Assembly (NCBI RefSeq): GCF_051903925.1
Contig: NZ_CP173678.1
Location: forward strand, 4,030,001-4,094,000
Reading direction: 5' to 3'
Source: G051903925 sp051903925
GTDB lineage: Bacteria; Pseudomonadota; Alphaproteobacteria; Zavarziniales; Zavarziniaceae
DNA length: 64,000 bases
The notes under the pieces are model-generated. The model ran no database searches and was not told the origin of the DNA. It saw nothing but the letters and a program-made list of their open reading frames with translations. Numbering within the stretch: the first letter of the stretch is position 1; each line of letters starts with the position of its first letter. Position numbers and translations under genes: made by a program. This document shows positions 50,894 through 60,125 of this stretch, one piece after another.

Positions 50894-52417
50894 TCACGAA
50901 CGGACAGACGTTGCCGCCGCGCCCGGAACGAATGCCGGCCCGCCGGGCATAAGCCTGCGGCCCGGCTCCAGATGCCGGTAGGGCAGTCGCGTATTGTCGG
51001 CGGGATTGGGGCCCGGGGCATCGACGACGATGATCCTGGAGGCAAGCGGGTTGAAGTCGGCCCGGAAATGGACGGATGACTTAACCGCGATCAGGCGCTG
51101 GCGTTCCAGGTCGACGCCGACATGCGCAAGCATCGCGCGATCGGCGCATTGCGTCTTGCGACTGGCGACCACGACCTGCACCCCACCTCGCGACAGGCGC
51201 GCCGTCGGCCCCAGGTTGATCGTGGCCCCCGCATAGAACGGTCCCAGCGCCCGGACCACCCCGTCGCTCAGCTGCTCGACGCGCCAGGATCCCGGCAGCG
51301 GCGTATCGCCGGGATGCGACTTGCCGCCCAGGTCCAGCGCGATCGTGGCGCCCACCCCGGCGGCATGGGCCTCGGTCGCTGAATGCGGATCCCACAGCAC
51401 GCCGATCACGGCGTCATGGGCGCCCGACTCGACCATCGCACGCAGCAGGCCAGTCGTATCCCCGTTCGCCCCGGCGCCGGGATTGTCGGCAGCGTCCGCC
51501 ACGACCAATGGCCTGGGATCGTTGCTTTCCATGGCAACGGCGACGGCCTGGCCGGGCTTGAAGATCGGGATGCCGAATGCCGGCTCCGCCGCGTCGATCG
51601 CCGCGGCCAGGGCGTCGGCTGCGCGGTCGGCGCTGGCCCGGTCCGGGCCATAGGCGATCACGGTCGGCGCGCAGTCGCGAATGTCGGCCGGCGGGAAGCC
51701 GAAGCAGAATGACAGGCTGAGCGCACCGCCCCCCGCCGCCTCCAGCGCCTGGCGCAGGCCATAGAGGCCGGCTGACGGCTCCTCCATCGTGCACTGGCCC
51801 ACGATCGGCACCAGGAAGTTCAGGCGGCGCAGCGCCTTGGCCGGCCGTACGCCGGTGCGCAGCAGGTCGGCCAGCGCCTGGGCGGCCAGGCCGCCGGTCG
51901 CCCCCATGTCCAGATGCGGATAGGTGCGATAGGCGATCATCAGGTCGCTGTTGGCGACCATCTTCTCCGTCACGTTGGCATGCAGGTCCAGGCTGGCGAC
52001 CACCGGCACGTCCGGCCCGACAAGGGCCCGGACGCGGGCCAGGATCTCCCCCTCCCCGTCCTCCAGGTGCTCGGTGACCATGGCGCCGTGCAGGTCGAGG
52101 TACACCGCGTCGACGGGCAGCACCTCGGCCAGCCGCTCCAGCAGGCGGGCCACGATCCGCTCGAACGCATCCTCGGTCACATGGGCCGACGGCGTCGCAG
52201 AGCACCAGACCAGCGGCAGCAGCGTGAAGCCAAGGGCCGGCGCCGCATCCAGGAAGCCTGCGATCGGCACGTTCTGGCCCGCCGCGAACGCCGTCAGCAG
52301 CGGCGGACCGTCCTGCAGCCCAGGCCAGGCATCGGCCTGGGCGAATGCTTCGAAGTCTGCCTTCGAGGCCGCAAACGTATTGGTTTCGTGCTGGAAACCG
52401 CCAACCGCAACGCGCAT
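50894..52417 (-). CDS. M81 family metallopeptidase (MlrC-like)
   Basis: 507 residues. It opens MRVAVGGFQHETNTF, and carries DLHGAMVTE, SLDLHANVTEKM and AYRTYPHLDMGATG, all conserved in the M81/MlrC family; the histidines are probable zinc ligands. MlrC degrades linearised microcystin peptide, but most family members have unknown substrates. It reads toward galU, 78 bp apart, and may be independent of it. Confidence 0.9.
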   Translation of the reverse strand: MRVAVGGFQHETNTFAASKADFEAFAQADAWPGLQDGPPLLTAFAAGQNVPIAGFLDAAPALGFTLLPLVWCSATPSAHVTEDAFERIVARLLERLAEVLPVDAVYLDLHGAMVTEHLEDGEGEILARVRALVGPDVPVVASLDLHANVTEKMVANSDLMIAYRTYPHLDMGATGGLAAQALADLLRTGVRPAKALRRLNFLVPIVGQCTMEEPSAGLYGLRQALEAAGGGALSLSFCFGFPPADIRDCAPTVIAYGPDRASADRAADALAAAIDAAEPAFGIPIFKPGQAVAVAMESNDPRPLVVADAADNPGAGANGDTTGLLRAMVESGAHDAVIGVLWDPHSATEAHAAGVGATIALDLGGKSHPGDTPLPGSWRVEQLSDGVVRALGPFYAGATINLGPTARLSRGGVQVVVASRKTQCADRAMLAHVGVDLERQRLIAVKSSVHFRADFNPLASRIIVVDAPGPNPADNTRLPYRHLEPGRRLMPGGPAFVPGAAATSVRS

Positions 52418-52693
52418 GTGGTCGTGTCACCCTCGGGTCCCGCCCGCTGGGACCGCCGCCAGAGTCAATTGCATCGCGGAGGCCACAGCGTCAATGCACG
52501 CGGCCCTTTATCATCGCCTTGTAACAGCACGCGGCGTCATGATTGCGACAGCCACAGGAAAGTCCCAAAGGCGGCGCCTCACGGGCGAGCGCTCGCGGTT
52601 CACCAGCCCACGGCACAGAGTCAACCCCCTGGCCTGCCCGGGAAGCGCGGCTATGATGCCGGCGCACGCGCTATCGCTGGAAAGGCCCTAGAC

Positions 52694-53446
52694 ATGACCA
52701 AGACTGCCCTGATCACCGGCGGCACACGGGGCATCGGCCTGGCCACCGCACGCGTCCTGCTGCGCGAGGGCTGGGCCGTCGCCATCAACGGGACGACCGA
52801 GGAAGGGTGCGAGAAGGCCCGCGCCGAACTCAGCGCCCTGGGCAGGGTCGCAGCCGCTGACTTCGCCGTCGATGACGAGGCGGCCTGGGGCCCAGCGGTC
52901 GACCGGCTTGAGGCGGAGCTGGGGCCGATCGGCGCACTGGTCGCCAATGCCGGCATCTCGCTGCGCCATGGCGGCAAGATCATCCCGCTGGCCGAGACTG
53001 ACGTGGCGCACTGGCAGCGCACCTTCGCCGTAAACCTGCAGGGCGTGGTAAATGCCTTCCGCACGCTGACGCCCCGGATCCTGGCGCGGGGCGAGCCGGG
53101 TGCGTTCGTCGCGATCAGCTCGATCGCGGGCCGCATCGGCAACCCGGCCCTGTCCGCGTCCTATTCGTCCAGCAAGGCGGCCGTGATCGGCCTGTGCCGG
53201 CAGCAGGCGACAGAACTCGGCCCGAAGGGCATCCGGGTCAATGCTGTCTGCCCCGGTGCGATCGACACCGACATGCTGCGCGCCGGCCCGATGCGCGCCT
53301 CCCCCGCCATGATGACCGGCATCCCGCTGCAGCGCGTCGCCCAGCCGGAGGAAGTGGGGGAGGTCGTGGAGTTCCTGCTGTCGCCCCGCGCGTCCTATGT
53401 CACCGGGGCCACGATCGACGTGACCGGCGGCCTCAACATCACCTGA
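52694..53446 (+). CDS. Short-chain dehydrogenase/reductase (SDR)
   Basis: 250 residues with GGAAAGG upstream. TGGTRGIGLATA, NAGIS, the catalytic Ser in ISSIAG and YSSSK are present. Size and C-terminal TGATIDVTGG fit FabG/3-oxoacyl-ACP-reductase-like SDRs. It precedes a CoA-type NUDIX gene by 16 bp and another SDR, an arrangement that suggests fatty-acid or CoA-ester metabolism. Confidence 0.88.
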   Translation: MTKTALITGGTRGIGLATARVLLREGWAVAINGTTEEGCEKARAELSALGRVAAADFAVDDEAAWGPAVDRLEAELGPIGALVANAGISLRHGGKIIPLAETDVAHWQRTFAVNLQGVVNAFRTLTPRILARGEPGAFVAISSIAGRIGNPALSASYSSSKAAVIGLCRQQATELGPKGIRVNAVCPGAIDTDMLRAGPMRASPAMMTGIPLQRVAQPEEVGEVVEFLLSPRASYVTGATIDVTGGLNIT

Positions 53447-53462
53447 GCGGGAGACGACGAGC

Positions 53463-54152
53463 ATGCCGGTCTATCCGTTCAGCGACCACCTGCGCGACCT
53501 GGTGGCGGCGCGCATCACTGCCTTTCCACGGCTCGACAGCCTGCCCGCGGGCTCGATCCTGCGGCGGGCGGCCGTTGCCATCACCCTGGTCGCCAATGAG
53601 GACGGCGAGACGTCCTTCCTGCTGACGCGCCGTGCGCCGCGCCTCAACTCCCATGGCGGCCAATGGGCCCTGCCCGGCGGCCGCCTGGACGAGGGGGAAG
53701 ATCCGGAGCGCGCCGCCTTGCGCGAGCTGGATGAGGAGTTGGGCCTGACCTGCGGCCGGGACAGGGTGCTGGGCATCCTGGACGACTACCCAACCCGGTC
53801 GGGCTATCTGATCACGCCGGTAGTGATCTGGGCCGAGGCCGACCCCGCGCTGACGCCCAATCCCGGCGAGGTCGCCTCCGTCTTCCGCATTCCGCTGTCG
53901 ACCATCGCGGCCGAGGGGGCAGCCCTGTTCGTGACCATCCCGGAGAGCCCGCGCCCCGTGATCCGCCTGCGCATCGGCGCGCGCCACCTGCACGAGATCG
54001 ACTCTGCGACGCCGCCCGAGGATGCGTTCAAGGATGAGCGCTTCATCCACGCGCCCACGGCCGCCGTGCTGCACCAGTTCGCCGAGGTCGGCCTGAAGGA
54101 CCGCGTCACCCGCGTGCACGAACTGGAGCAGCCAGTCTTCGCCTGGCGCTGA
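53463..54152 (+). CDS. CoA-pyrophosphatase-type NUDIX hydrolase
   Basis: 229 residues. The NUDIX box is complete: G73-x5-E79-x7-RELDEELGL (87-95). The preceding LLTRRAPRLNSHGGQWALPGGR is the CoA-diphosphatase (UPF0035) signature, so the likely reaction is cleavage of CoA or oxidised CoA to phosphopantetheine and 3',5'-ADP. It lies in one operon with two SDR genes. Confidence 0.9.
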   Translation: MPVYPFSDHLRDLVAARITAFPRLDSLPAGSILRRAAVAITLVANEDGETSFLLTRRAPRLNSHGGQWALPGGRLDEGEDPERAALRELDEELGLTCGRDRVLGILDDYPTRSGYLITPVVIWAEADPALTPNPGEVASVFRIPLSTIAAEGAALFVTIPESPRPVIRLRIGARHLHEIDSATPPEDAFKDERFIHAPTAAVLHQFAEVGLKDRVTRVHELEQPVFAWR

Positions 54153-54184
54153 GCACAGACATCGATAGACAAGGGAGGGAGCCA

Positions 54185-54988
54185 ATGAAGCTCAAGGACA
54201 AGATCGTCGTCATCACCGGTGGCGCCGACGGCATCGGCAAGGGCCTGGCCGAGCGGTTCCACGCCGAAGGGGCCAAGGCGATCGTGGTGGTCGACCTGCT
54301 GAAGGAAAAGGCTGAGGCGGTCGCCCAGAAGATCGGCGGCAAGGCCTATGGGATCGACGTCACGAACGAGGCCGAGCTGGTCCGCGTGATCGACGAGACG
54401 GAAGCCAATATCGGCCCGATCGACCTGTTCGTGTCGAACGCCGGCATCGGCGGGCGCGAGGAATTCGACAATGCCGCCTCTGCCACCAACGCCGTATGGC
54501 AGAAGGTGTGGGAGGTCAACCTGATGGCGCACGTCTACGCGGCGCGTGCCCTGATCCCGCGCTACAAGGCGCGCGGCGGTGGCTATTTCCTGCAGACCGC
54601 CTCGGCCGCCGGCCTGCTGTCGCAGATCGGCAGCGCGGTCTATTCGGTGACCAAGCACGCGGCGGTCGCCTTTGGCGAGAGCCTGGCGATCACGCACCGC
54701 GACGACAACATCCGCGTCTCGGTCCTGTGCCCGCAGGCAGTCGACACGCCGCTGCTGCGCCAGGCAGGTGAAGGCTCGCAGAACGTCGACGGCGTGCTGA
54801 CGCCGGAACAGGTGGCGGACGTCGTGGTCGACTGCCTGGACCGCGAGACGTTCCTGATCCTGCCGCACGAGCAGGTCCGCACCTATATCCAGCGCAAGAC
54901 GGGCGACTACGACCGCTGGCTGTTCGGCATGTCCAAGCTCCGCCGCAAGGTCTCCGAACTCCCCGGCGGCGGCAGCTTCAAGACCTGA
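54185..54988 (+). CDS. Short-chain dehydrogenase/reductase (SDR)
   Basis: 267 residues with GGGAGGGAG upstream. ITGGADGIGKGLA, SNAGIG, the catalytic Ser in TASAAG and YSVTK are present. The extended C-terminus (FLILPHEQVRTYIQRKTGDYDRWL) is typical of SDRs related to 17-beta-hydroxysteroid or retinol dehydrogenases. It closes the SDR-NUDIX-SDR operon. Confidence 0.88.
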   Translation: MKLKDKIVVITGGADGIGKGLAERFHAEGAKAIVVVDLLKEKAEAVAQKIGGKAYGIDVTNEAELVRVIDETEANIGPIDLFVSNAGIGGREEFDNAASATNAVWQKVWEVNLMAHVYAARALIPRYKARGGGYFLQTASAAGLLSQIGSAVYSVTKHAAVAFGESLAITHRDDNIRVSVLCPQAVDTPLLRQAGEGSQNVDGVLTPEQVADVVVDCLDRETFLILPHEQVRTYIQRKTGDYDRWLFGMSKLRRKVSELPGGGSFKT

Positions 54989-55028
54989 GATGGAGGATTT
55001 CTGAACCGCTCCGTTTTCTGGACTGATG

Positions 55029-55063
55029 GTTCATGGGTCCCCCGGATAAACCGGGGGACGTAG
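55029..55063 (+). repeat. REP-like palindrome, copy A
   Basis: A 9-bp perfect stem GTCCCCCGG/CCGGGGGAC with loop ATAAA, flanked by GTTCATGG and GTAG. Copies B, C and D share these flanks. The intervening 55064-55100 is AT-rich. Confidence 0.75.
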
Positions 55064-55100
55064 AAGACTCCTTATATTTTCGAGAATAATACAATACTAC

Positions 55101-55135
55101 CTACGCGGCCCGGTTTATCCGGGCCACCCATGAAC
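55101..55135 (-). repeat. REP-like palindrome, copy B (inverted)
   Basis: The reverse complement of copy A with stem GGCCCGG/CCGGGCC and loop TTTAT, and the flanks CTACG and CCATGAAC. Copies A and B form an inverted pair about 38 bp apart, so together they may fold into a large cruciform. Confidence 0.75.
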
Positions 55136-55236
55136 TGAGATTTCCGCACTCGGAACGGTCCAGAACCTTTGGGGTTCGGCGGTGACAGCCTCACGACCTG
55201 GAGCAATTCTGCGCCGCGGTACCAGTTAAGATGTCA

Positions 55237-55271
55237 GTTCATGGGTCCTCCGGACAAACCGGGGGACGTAG
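55237..55271 (+). repeat. REP-like palindrome, copy C
   Basis: Same layout and orientation as copy A (35 bases each), but the stem has a mismatch (TCCTCCGG against CCGGGGGA). The rest of 54989-55340 (352 bp) shows no gene. Confidence 0.7.
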
Positions 55272-55340
55272 GCAGTATTATTGTTGACGGCGGCCTTGAA
55301 TAACCGCAGGCGCCGGCAACGCAACGGCGCAGAACATTGG

Positions 55341-55634
55341 CTACCGGCTCGCCGCAAAATCGTCGAACAGGTCCCGCCATCCCGGATTGTTCTCCTCGAT
55401 CAGATTGATCTTCCACGCCCGCGGCCATTTCTTGATCCGCTTCTCCCGCTGAGCCGCCGTCACGTACTGGTCATGCGCCTCGTACCAGACCAGCAGGTCA
55501 ACGCCGTACCGTGTGGTGAACCCTTCCCGAACCCTCGACCTGTGCTCCTCCACGCGCCGCACCAGATCCATCGCAACGCCCGTGTAGAGCGTCCAATTGC
55601 GCTGGCTCGCCAACATGTAGACCCAATGCGTCAC
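55341..55634 (-). CDS. GIY-YIG nuclease-domain protein
   Basis: 97 residues from GTG 55634 with GAGG upstream. GIY-YIG pattern: VYMLASQRNWTLYTGV, then an Arg-rich helix (DLVRRVEEHRS), YGVDLLVWYEAHDQY and KRIKKW. Small stand-alone GIY-YIG proteins of this size are widespread and their role is not established. It lies beside the palindromic repeat cluster and overlaps none of the neighbouring genes. Confidence 0.82.
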   Translation of the reverse strand: MTHWVYMLASQRNWTLYTGVAMDLVRRVEEHRSRVREGFTTRYGVDLLVWYEAHDQYVTAAQREKRIKKWPRAWKINLIEENNPGWRDLFDDFAASR

Positions 55635-55641
55635 CGAGTCC

Positions 55642-56790
55642 TCACCCCCCGCGCACCACCAGGGCGGCAATGCGGTCTCGCTGCATCTCGTTCGAACCGT
55701 CGGTGAACTGGGCGAGACGAGCCGCGGCCAGGTGGCGGCCGAGGGCGTGCTCCTCGCGCAGGCCCTCGGCACCCATGGCCTGGATGCAGGCGGCAATGCC
55801 GCGTTCGGCCGTGCGCGGCGCAAACAGCTTGGCCTGGGCCGCCTCCAGCGTCGCATCGCGCCCCTCGTCGATCGCGGTGCACGCCCGGGCCACCAGGGCG
55901 TCCGCCGCCGCCAGCTCGGTCGCAACTTCGGCCAGGGACCAGGCCAGGCCTTGATGCTCGACCAGCGGCCGCTCGAACGCTTGGCGTTCACGGCCATAGG
56001 CGATCGCCGCCTCCAGGCTGGCGCGCAGGGCGGCGCAGCACAGGGCGGCGACATAGGTTCGGGCGCGGTTCAGGCTGGCAAGGGCCGTGCGGAATGCCTC
56101 CCCCGCCGGCCGCAGCAGCGCCCCCTCCGGAGCCATGTAGTCGTCCAACCGGAAGCCGCCCGCCCCGATCGCGTGCCCGCCGGCCAGGGCAAAGGCCGGC
56201 TCCCGCGCGAAGCCCGGGCGGTCCGCCTCGACCACAAAGCCCGCGATGCCGCGACCCCGCGCGCCGGGTTGCGTCTGGGCATAGATCAGGAAAACCTGCC
56301 CCTCGCTGGCATTGGTGATCCAGGCCTTGGCCCCGTTGAGGCGCCATGCGCCATCGACCCGCTCGGCCGTCGTGGCGATGCGGGAGAAGTCGCTGCCCAT
56401 GCCAGGCTCGGTCAGGCCAAAGCCGCCGACCACCTCGCCCGCCAGGAGCTGCGGGGCCCATTTGGCCGAGAGCGGCGCCGGTGCCTCCCGCAGCAGCTGG
56501 TCGGCAAGGTTGCCCGCGTTGACCAGGGAAAAGGCGAAGCCGAAGTCGGCGGCGCCAATCGCCTGGAGCACCGCGACCTTGGCCGAGAAGCGCAGGCCCA
56601 GCCCGCCATGGTCGCGCGGCGCGTCCAGTCCGATCAGACCCCGCCTGCCCGCCTCGCGCAGGCTCTCCCGGCCGATGCGCCGTTCACGCTCCCAGGTGGC
56701 GGCCAGGGGTGCCACGTGCTCCGCGGCAAAGGTCCGCGCACGCTCCACCAGCGCCCGCTCGGCGTCGCCCAGGGCGATCATGTCGGTCAT
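55642..56790 (-). CDS. Acyl-CoA dehydrogenase
   Basis: 382 residues from ATG 56790 with AGGAGG upstream. FGLTEPGMGSDFSRI and AWITNASEGQVFLIYA are flavin-site motifs, followed by QAFERPLVEHQGLAWSLAEVA and GAEGLREEHALGRHLAAARLAQFTDGSNEMQRDRIA, which closes the active site. The usual catalytic Glu position near the C-terminus cannot be placed with certainty. It oxidises acyl-CoA esters with FAD. It diverges from purQ. Confidence 0.87.
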   Translation of the reverse strand: MTDMIALGDAERALVERARTFAAEHVAPLAATWERERRIGRESLREAGRRGLIGLDAPRDHGGLGLRFSAKVAVLQAIGAADFGFAFSLVNAGNLADQLLREAPAPLSAKWAPQLLAGEVVGGFGLTEPGMGSDFSRIATTAERVDGAWRLNGAKAWITNASEGQVFLIYAQTQPGARGRGIAGFVVEADRPGFAREPAFALAGGHAIGAGGFRLDDYMAPEGALLRPAGEAFRTALASLNRARTYVAALCCAALRASLEAAIAYGRERQAFERPLVEHQGLAWSLAEVATELAAADALVARACTAIDEGRDATLEAAQAKLFAPRTAERGIAACIQAMGAEGLREEHALGRHLAAARLAQFTDGSNEMQRDRIAALVVRGG

Positions 56791-56922
56791 CCGTTTCCTC
56801 CTGGCCTGGGAACATCGGGTGTGGGCGGGGCCGACGCAACCGGCCATCGTCCGTCGCAGTCCTGCCATCCCACAGGCCCGCGTTGTGATCCGCCGGCCTT
56901 GGGGCTAGTGTCCGCGCCAATC

Positions 56923-57612
56923 ATGGATTCCGCCGTCATCGTCTTCCCCGGATCGAACCGCGAGCACGACATCGCGGATGCGGTCGAACGCGCCTCTGGC
57001 AGGCGTCCCCGTCATGTCTGGCACGCGGAGACCGAGCTGCCGCCGGTCGATCTCGTGCTGCTGCCGGGGGGCTTCGCCTATGGCGACTACCTGCGCTGCG
57101 GCGCCATGGCGGCGCGCTCGCCGGTGATGAAGGCGGTGGCCGAACACGCCGCCGCGGGGCGCTACGTGCTGGGCGTGTGCAACGGCTTCCAGGTCCTGAC
57201 CGAGGCAGGGCTGCTGCCCGGCGCGCTGATGCGCAATGCCAGCCTGAAGTTCGTCTGCCGGGACGTCACGCTGAAGGTGGTGGAGGCGACCAGCGCCTTC
57301 ACCCATGGCTATGACCAGGGCGCCATCGTGACCTTCCCCGTCGCCCATGCCGAAGGCAACTATTCCGCCGATGAAGAGACGCTGAAGCGCCTTGAGGGCG
57401 ACGGTCGGGTCGCCTTCCGCTATGTCGATGCAGAGGGCCAGCCGGTGGCGGCAGCCTCGCCCAACGGCGCGCTGAACAACATCGCGGGCATCCTGAACGA
57501 GCGGCGCAACGTACTTGGCATGATGCCCCACCCCGAGAACCGCATCGAGCCGGCCCAGGGCGGCAGCGACGGCCTGACCCTGTTCGAGAGCCTGGTGAAG
57601 AGCTTCGGATGA
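56923..57612 (+). CDS. purQ: Phosphoribosylformylglycinamidine synthase, glutaminase subunit
   Basis: 229 residues. Class I glutaminase: LVLLPGGFAYGDYLRCGAMAA, the nucleophile Cys in VCNGFQVL, and His/Glu in MMPHPENR. It supplies ammonia to PurL in step four of purine synthesis. The stop overlaps the purL start by 4 bp. The small PurS subunit is not encoded immediately upstream, where an acyl-CoA dehydrogenase gene is found instead. Confidence 0.95.
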   Translation: MDSAVIVFPGSNREHDIADAVERASGRRPRHVWHAETELPPVDLVLLPGGFAYGDYLRCGAMAARSPVMKAVAEHAAAGRYVLGVCNGFQVLTEAGLLPGALMRNASLKFVCRDVTLKVVEATSAFTHGYDQGAIVTFPVAHAEGNYSADEETLKRLEGDGRVAFRYVDAEGQPVAAASPNGALNNIAGILNERRNVLGMMPHPENRIEPAQGGSDGLTLFESLVKSFG

Positions 57613-59810
57613 CCGCCTCCCCCATCACGCCCGACATCATCGCAGCCCACGGCTTCGCGCCCGACGAGTACCAGAATGTCGAGCGGCTGCTGGGCCGGAC
57701 GCCGAACATCACCGAGCTTGGCCTGTTCTCGGTCATGTGGTCCGAGCATTGCTCGTACAAGTCGTCCAAGGTCTGGCTGCGCCGCTTGCCGACCACCGGT
57801 CCGCGTGTGATCCACGGCCCGGGCGAGAACGCGGGCGTGGTCGATATCGGCGAAGGCCTGGCCGTCATCTTCAAGATGGAGAGCCACAACCACCCCAGCT
57901 ATATCGAGCCGTTCCAGGGGGCCGCGACGGGGGTCGGCGGCATCATGCGCGACGTCTTCACGATGGGCGCGCGCCCGATCGCCAACCTGAACGTGCTGCG
58001 CTTCGGCCGGCCGGACCACCCCAAGATGCGCCACCTGGTGTCCGGCGTCGTGTCCGGCATCGGGTTCTATGGCAATTGCATGGGCGTGCCGACCGTGGGC
58101 GGGGAGTGCAGTTTCCACCCCGCCTATGACGGCAACATCCTGGTCAATGCGATGACGGTGGGCATCGCACCCGCCGACCGCATCTTCCTGAGCGCCGCTG
58201 CCGGCATCGGCAATCCGGTCGTCTATGTCGGTTCCAAGACGGGCCGCGACGGCATTCACGGCGCTACCATGGCCTCGGCCGAGTTCGACGAGAATTCCGA
58301 GGAGAAGCGCCCCACCGTCCAGGTCGGCGACCCGTTTATCGAGAAGCTGCTGCTGGAAGCCTGCCTGGAGCTGATGGCGACCGATGCCATCGTGGCGATC
58401 CAGGACATGGGGGCCGCTGGCCTTACCTCCTCCTCGGTCGAGATGGCGTCCAAGGGCGGCGTCGGGATCGAGCTGGTGCTGGACAACGTGCCCCAGCGCG
58501 AGCGCGGCATGACGGCGTACGAGATGATGCTCTCCGAATCGCAGGAGCGCATGCTGATGATCCTGAAGCCGGGGCGCGAGCCGCAGGCTGAGGAGATCTT
58601 CCGTCGCTGGGGCCTGGACTTCGCCGTGATCGGCATCATCACAGACACCCAGCACATCGTCCTGAAGCACAAGGGCGAAGTGGTGGCCGACGTGCCGCTG
58701 GAGGCGCTGGGCGAGCCGCCGCTCTATACCCGCCCGCACGAGCCGACGCCCAAGCGTGCGCCATTGGCGGCCGGGGACGTGCCCGGCGTCGAGAACCTGG
58801 GCACGGCGCTGGCGACGTTGATGGGGGGCCCCGACCTTTCCTCGAAGCGCTGGATCTGGGAGCAGTACGACCATCTGGTGATGGGCCACACGCTGCAGCG
58901 CCCGGGTGGTGATTCGGCCGTGGTCCGCCTGCCCCGCTCCAATCGGGCACTAGCGCTCACCGCAGACTGCACGCCGCGCTACTGCTTCGCCGACCCGGTC
59001 GAGGGGGGGCGTCAGGCGGTGGCCGAGTCCTGGCGCAACATCACGGCGGTCGGCGCGCAGCCATTGGCCATCACCGACTGCATGAACTTCGGCAACCCGC
59101 AGCGTCCCGCCATCATGGGCCAGTTCGTGGGTGCCATCGACGGCATGGCCGAGGCGTGTACCGCGCTCGACTACCCCGTCGTGTCGGGCAACGTCTCCCT
59201 CTACAACGAGACGAGCGGCCAGGGCGTCCTGCCGACCCCGTCGATCGGCGGCGTCGGCCTGATCGAGGACCTGAACCGCACGGTGGGCATCGCCCTGCCC
59301 GGCCCCGGCCTGAACCTGGTCCTGGTGGGCGAGACGGCAGGCCATCTGGGCTGCAGCCTTTATCTCCGCGAGCTATGCGGCGGGCGCGAGGATGGCCCCC
59401 CGCCGCCCGTCGACCTTGGCGCGGAACGGCGCAATGGCGACTTCGTGCGTGGGCTGATCCAGGGCGGATCCGTCCGTGCCTGCCATGACCTGTCCGACGG
59501 CGGCCTTCTGGTCGGCGTGGCCGAGATGGCGCTGGCGGGCAAGGTGGGGGCGGCCCTCACGCTGGAGGGCGCCGTCCCCCTGCATGCCCAGGCCTATGGC
59601 GAGGATCAAGCCCGCTATGTCCTGGCGGTCGACCATGCCCGGCTGGCCGCCGTGCTGGACGCGGCCCAGGCAGCGGGCGTCCCGGCCCAGGTGATCGGCA
59701 CCACGGGCGGCGAGGCGTTGACCGTCAACGGGGCGCATGGCGTATCCTTGGCCCAGTTGCGGCAGGCGCACGAAGGCTGGTTCCCGGCTTTCATGGCTGC
59801 CGCCGAATAG
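57609..59810 (+). CDS. purL: Phosphoribosylformylglycinamidine synthase, synthetase subunit
   Basis: 733 residues, the usual size of the small-type PurL that needs PurQ and PurS. Motifs: SVMWSEHCSYKSSK near the N-terminus, FKMESHNHPSYIEPFQGAATGVGGI, and DMGAAGLTSSSVEM, then the second half with MNFGNPQRP and HDLSDGGLLVGVAEM. It uses ATP to convert FGAR to FGAM. Confidence 0.96.
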   Translation: MTASPITPDIIAAHGFAPDEYQNVERLLGRTPNITELGLFSVMWSEHCSYKSSKVWLRRLPTTGPRVIHGPGENAGVVDIGEGLAVIFKMESHNHPSYIEPFQGAATGVGGIMRDVFTMGARPIANLNVLRFGRPDHPKMRHLVSGVVSGIGFYGNCMGVPTVGGECSFHPAYDGNILVNAMTVGIAPADRIFLSAAAGIGNPVVYVGSKTGRDGIHGATMASAEFDENSEEKRPTVQVGDPFIEKLLLEACLELMATDAIVAIQDMGAAGLTSSSVEMASKGGVGIELVLDNVPQRERGMTAYEMMLSESQERMLMILKPGREPQAEEIFRRWGLDFAVIGIITDTQHIVLKHKGEVVADVPLEALGEPPLYTRPHEPTPKRAPLAAGDVPGVENLGTALATLMGGPDLSSKRWIWEQYDHLVMGHTLQRPGGDSAVVRLPRSNRALALTADCTPRYCFADPVEGGRQAVAESWRNITAVGAQPLAITDCMNFGNPQRPAIMGQFVGAIDGMAEACTALDYPVVSGNVSLYNETSGQGVLPTPSIGGVGLIEDLNRTVGIALPGPGLNLVLVGETAGHLGCSLYLRELCGGREDGPPPPVDLGAERRNGDFVRGLIQGGSVRACHDLSDGGLLVGVAEMALAGKVGAALTLEGAVPLHAQAYGEDQARYVLAVDHARLAAVLDAAQAAGVPAQVIGTTGGEALTVNGAHGVSLAQLRQAHEGWFPAFMAAAE

Positions 59811-59823
59811 ACGGAGAGCCGCC

Positions 59824-60063
59824 ATGCCGATGGACGCCGGGGAACTGACGCGCCTGATCCAGGACGCCCTGCCCGATGCCCAGGTCCGGATCGAGGACCT
59901 GCGCGGCGATGGCGACCACTATGCCGCTTATGTCGTCTCCGGCGCGTTCAAGGGCAAGACGCGGGTGCAGCAGCACCAGCTGGTCTACCAGGCGCTGAAG
60001 GGCCGCATGGGCGGCCAGCTTCACGCCCTGGCACTGCAGACAAGCCCGCCACCCGAGGCCTGA
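59824..60063 (+). CDS. bolA: BolA family protein
   Basis: 79 residues, the usual short BolA size. VRIEDLRGDGDHYAAYVVSGAFKGKTRVQQHQLVYQAL is the BolA class with the conserved His in QQHQLVYQAL, and the stretch GQLHALAL ends the domain. BolA binds [2Fe-2S]-glutaredoxin and acts in iron-sulfur regulation. The usual neighbouring grxD gene does not follow. Confidence 0.92.
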   Translation: MPMDAGELTRLIQDALPDAQVRIEDLRGDGDHYAAYVVSGAFKGKTRVQQHQLVYQALKGRMGGQLHALALQTSPPPEA

Positions 60064-60125
60064 ATCCAAGGCACCGCACGGGGTCGGCGCGCTGCCCGGC
60101 TCCGGTTCGGACCAGAAGGCCGACC

